DNA of 64,000 nucleotides from NCBI GenBank assembly GCA_022819745.1, contig JAJEGS010000008.1, positions 62,001 to 126,000 on the forward strand. The letters are read 5' to 3'. Below are positions 61,709-64,000 of the stretch, piece after piece (within the stretch, counting starts at the first letter, position 1; each line of letters starts with the position of its first letter). This DNA comes from Candidatus Latescibacterota bacterium. GTDB lineage: Bacteria > Latescibacterota > UBA2968 > UBA8231. The position numbers were made by a program, and so were the translations under genes. A model generated the notes under the pieces. That model was not told where the DNA came from, searched no databases, and saw only the letters and a program-made list of their open reading frames with translations.

Positions 61709-63952
61709 TCAAAACATTCCTTTGAGCTGTTGACGCCATTGGTCCTTGAGCGCCTCGAGGATCGCTTGCTGGCGCTCTTCGACGTAGTACTTCTTGAAGC
61801 GATCTAGATTTTTTACTCCTGCTAACGTGTCGCCTTGGATGACCTGCAGATGGCCGACCATCCGGTTGGCCTGCACGTGGTCGGGTTCTATCTCGAGGAT
61901 GGCTTGCGCCTGCGCTAGAGCCTTCGTGCCTTCGTGCTGAGTCGCATAGTGGGTGGCCAAAAGCCAGCGGGGTGCCACCAAATGGGGATGGGCAGCAACC
62001 AAGCGTTTGAGTTGGACCTCGGCCGCGGTGGACTCATCGGTGGCCATAAGCAGGTGGGCTAGGCGGAGACCAGCTTCGGCGTGAGTGGAGTCGCGCTGGA
62101 GGATCGCCGCATACTCGCGTCGAGCTAGGGCCGGCTGACCCAAGGCTTCTGTTAACTGACCCAACTGGTAGCGGAAGCGCAACGAGTCGGGAGCTTGGAC
62201 GACGAGGTCGCGATAGAGGGCGGTAGCCGCGTCGAGCTGATCGAGTTGGATATGGGCGTAGGCCAGCCGCTCCTGTACAGCTTTTCGCTCTGGTGCCGCA
62301 GCCGCGTCGAGCAGTTTTTCGTATTGGACGATTGCTTCCGCGTAGCGACCGGCGTGCAGGAGGGCATTGCCCAAGGCATAACGGGCTTCGGGATAGTCTG
62401 GATGGCGGACGACAAAATCTTGGTAGGCTGCGATGGCTCGGTCGTAGCGGCCCCGCCGTGCGTACAAGGCCCCGAGGTTAAAACGGGCCTCGCGGATCTC
62501 CGGGTCGAGGGCGAGAGCTTGCTCATAGGCGGCGATAGCGTTGGCCGGTAGGCCCTTTTGCTGATAGACGAAGCCCAGCCGATGCAAGGTTTCGGCGTCG
62601 CCGGCCATGTTCATTGGACCGACGCGGAAGTTGCAGGCCACTAAAAGGGCTACAAGTACGCCCCCGGCCCAAGCCAGCTTCGCACCAGCGCGGTCGCGTC
62701 CGAGGCAATAGAGTGCACTGACGGCATAGGCGGCAAAAAGTAGCAGGGGCGGTACGATCGGCAGGCGGTAGCGCGCGGTCGGAAAGAATAAGATGACGGA
62801 TAGTGCATAGACGACGATGTAGAGAAGTAGAAGGTACACTTCCGCACGGCGGTGCTTCCGATTGTAGCACACTAGCCCTATACCCAGCAAGGCCAGTGGC
62901 ACCACGACCCCAAAGGGGAAGGCAATGGTCGCCTTCCACAATAGTAGCGATAGCAAGGGGGAGAAGTTGCGAGCGTAGTAGAGGTCTTGGTTGCGGCCTA
63001 TTTCTTCGCCGTGCCAGAAGAGATAGGTTTTGTGGAGCAGGAGCAGAAGCCAGGCACTTGGCTCTGCGCTGATAAAGTCCCAAGCTCGGGCGAAGAAATA
63101 GTCTGATTGGTCCGAGGCCCGGGTAAGCCCGGCTTCGGTTCGGGGTTGGCTGACCAAGGCGCGCCACTCTGGGCCGGGTGGGATGCGGATTGTCTCCTCG
63201 TAGTTGGCGTTGTTTCCCAAGTAGAAATTGATCCCTCCGTTGGAGGAAATCAGTACCAAGTCGTCGCCTATCAGGTAATTGCGCAGAGTGACGGGAGCGA
63301 TGACCAACGAGGCCCCCAGCAGCAAGGGCAGAGCGTTTAGCAAGCGTCGTGGCCACGGCAACGCACGGCGCACGACAATCACCCAGACCAAGGCCGCGGG
63401 CAGAAAGAGCAGGATATTGGCCACGGCAAGGGCGGCCAAGCCCAGACAGAAACCGGGGACTAAGAGCCGACGCGGACGACCGGCCATGGCCCAAGGCAGG
63501 GTCAACAGGATCAGTAGATCAAAGAAAAGGGCTAGGGGCGGCGGCAGGAATTCACCCGTGAAGAAAACTAAAGGGCCGTAGAGTGCTGCTGCAACGGCCG
63601 CTGCAAGCCCTAGGTCAGGAGAAAACAGGCGACGCCCGAGCAGGTAAAGCAGGACGCAGTTGCAGGCGCTAATGGCAGCTTGGACGAGGCGAGGTAGGTA
63701 GTAGCTAGGAGTGAAGAGCGCGTAGAGAAACCCTAGGAAGTAAGGATAGAGAGGCGGTTGCCAGAAGGGATCGTCCCCGCCGCCCCAGTGCCCCAGCACC
63801 GCCATGCGTTCTGCGGCGTCTGTATAGGTTTTTGCATCGACCAGTGGATAGTCAAAAAAAGGGCTTGTCTGGCTTTGCTCTATATAGAGGAGGCGCACCC
63901 CCAACGCCGCGAGCCAGAGCAACCCTCCGACCAGCCAGCCCGATCTCCCCAT
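61709..63952 (-). CDS. PMT-type membrane glycosyltransferase fused to TPR domain
   Basis: A 747-residue protein (ATG 63952; a TTG at 63961 is an alternative). Residues 1-450 hold about ten TM segments with the GT39/PMT_2 pattern: an early acidic pair in FDYPLVDAKTYTDAAERM, WQPPLYPYFLGFLYALF, and a late FFPTARYRLPIVPPLLLFAA. Residues ~465-740 are TPRs (LHRLGFVYQQKGLPANAIAA, ARFNLGALYARRGRYDRAIA, ARYALGNALLHAGRYAEAIV). The transferase half would move a sugar from a lipid carrier to a protein or glycan on the outer face of the inner membrane, and the TPRs may bring acceptor proteins. It ends 4 bp from the convergent secreted-protein gene. Confidence 0.85.
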   Translation of the reverse strand: MGRSGWLVGGLLWLAALGVRLLYIEQSQTSPFFDYPLVDAKTYTDAAERMAVLGHWGGGDDPFWQPPLYPYFLGFLYALFTPSYYLPRLVQAAISACNCVLLYLLGRRLFSPDLGLAAAVAAALYGPLVFFTGEFLPPPLALFFDLLILLTLPWAMAGRPRRLLVPGFCLGLAALAVANILLFLPAALVWVIVVRRALPWPRRLLNALPLLLGASLVIAPVTLRNYLIGDDLVLISSNGGINFYLGNNANYEETIRIPPGPEWRALVSQPRTEAGLTRASDQSDYFFARAWDFISAEPSAWLLLLLHKTYLFWHGEEIGRNQDLYYARNFSPLLSLLLWKATIAFPFGVVVPLALLGIGLVCYNRKHRRAEVYLLLLYIVVYALSVILFFPTARYRLPIVPPLLLFAAYAVSALYCLGRDRAGAKLAWAGGVLVALLVACNFRVGPMNMAGDAETLHRLGFVYQQKGLPANAIAAYEQALALDPEIREARFNLGALYARRGRYDRAIAAYQDFVVRHPDYPEARYALGNALLHAGRYAEAIVQYEKLLDAAAAPERKAVQERLAYAHIQLDQLDAATALYRDLVVQAPDSLRFRYQLGQLTEALGQPALARREYAAILQRDSTHAEAGLRLAHLLMATDESTAAEVQLKRLVAAHPHLVAPRWLLATHYATQHEGTKALAQAQAILEIEPDHVQANRMVGHLQVIQGDTLAGVKNLDRFKKYYVEERQQAILEALKDQWRQQLKGMF

Positions 63953-63961
63953 CGCACTCAA

Positions 63962-64000
63962 TCAAATGCCCAGACCGGCGTAAACCGTGATAAAGCCTTC
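63962..64000 (-). CDS. last codons of a further minus-strand gene (partial)
   Basis: The minus strand from the right edge reads EGFITVYAGLGI and a TGA at 63962-63964, ten bases upstream of the ATG (63952) of the glycosyltransferase-TPR gene. Only 12 codons are visible. The alternating hydrophobic end with aromatic residues resembles the last strand of an outer-membrane beta-barrel. Identity cannot be settled from this much sequence. Confidence 0.35.
   Translation of the reverse strand, partial: EGFITVYAGLGI

Overview
The window is bacterial DNA, densely coding and fairly GC-rich. Several features point to the FCB superphylum or a near relative such as Latescibacterota, Gemmatimonadota or Poribacteria. 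They are an Asn-synthetase-B-like secreted protein of the Bacteroidota type, a MoxR/DUF58/DUF4175/TPR cluster, secreted proteins with an NPFTPNGDGIND-type C-terminal FlgD-like domain, a DUF6785-type membrane protein, and 790-840 residue FtsX permeases opening with MLxNYL/MLRNNL anchors. This placement is inferred from family content; no rRNA is present.

Region 1 (1-32.5 kb) is an unusually large ABC export locus, nearly all on the minus strand. From its promoter near 29.6 kb it runs: MacA-like membrane fusion protein, LolD/MacB-type ATPase, two FtsX permeases, a secreted seven-repeat DUF4097-like protein, two more permeases, a second ATPase, four permeases, then (after a plus-strand Rpn-family nuclease) two further permeases, the last leaving the left edge. 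The total is ten permeases in four sequence groups, two ATPases and one fusion protein, with no outer-membrane channel in view. A divergent two-gene operon encodes an NtrC-type sigma-54 activator and its histidine kinase. The shared intergenic region holds a near-consensus sigma-54 promoter facing the fusion-protein gene, and a pair of 14-bp repeats 22 bp apart in enhancer position. The sequence therefore predicts a self-contained, sigma-54-controlled export system that grew by repeated duplication. Traces of this growth are a duplicated leader, a decayed permease 3' end, and duplicate pairs whose membrane ends are almost identical while parts of their extracytoplasmic domains differ.

Region 2 (32.5-35.5 kb) is a defence island: a DNA methyltransferase, a probable Bpu10I-like restriction endonuclease and a small HTH protein in overlapping order, then an orphan HigA antitoxin beside a truncated HigB-like toxin remnant. 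Region 3 (35.5-37.7 kb) has an enolase-superfamily enzyme divergent from a phytanoyl-CoA dioxygenase-like enzyme.

Region 4 (37.7-45.2 kb) is a SUF iron-sulfur cluster operon, sufB-(uma2)-sufC-sufD-sufS-sufU-sufT-rrf2, with a Uma2-family nuclease gene set into it and repeats in its gaps. Region 5 (45.2-54.2 kb), upstream on the same strand, is DUF4175 - TPR - AsnB-like - PhyH/HEAT fusion - MoxR - DUF58. Region 6 (54.4-64 kb) has two large secreted paralogues with FlgD-like C-termini, alternating with a DUF6785-type multi-spanning membrane protein and a PMT-type glycosyltransferase fused to TPRs; the last codons of another minus-strand gene touch the right edge.

No gap between genes exceeds 300 bases. 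No tRNA, rRNA, CRISPR array or complete insertion sequence was recognised.
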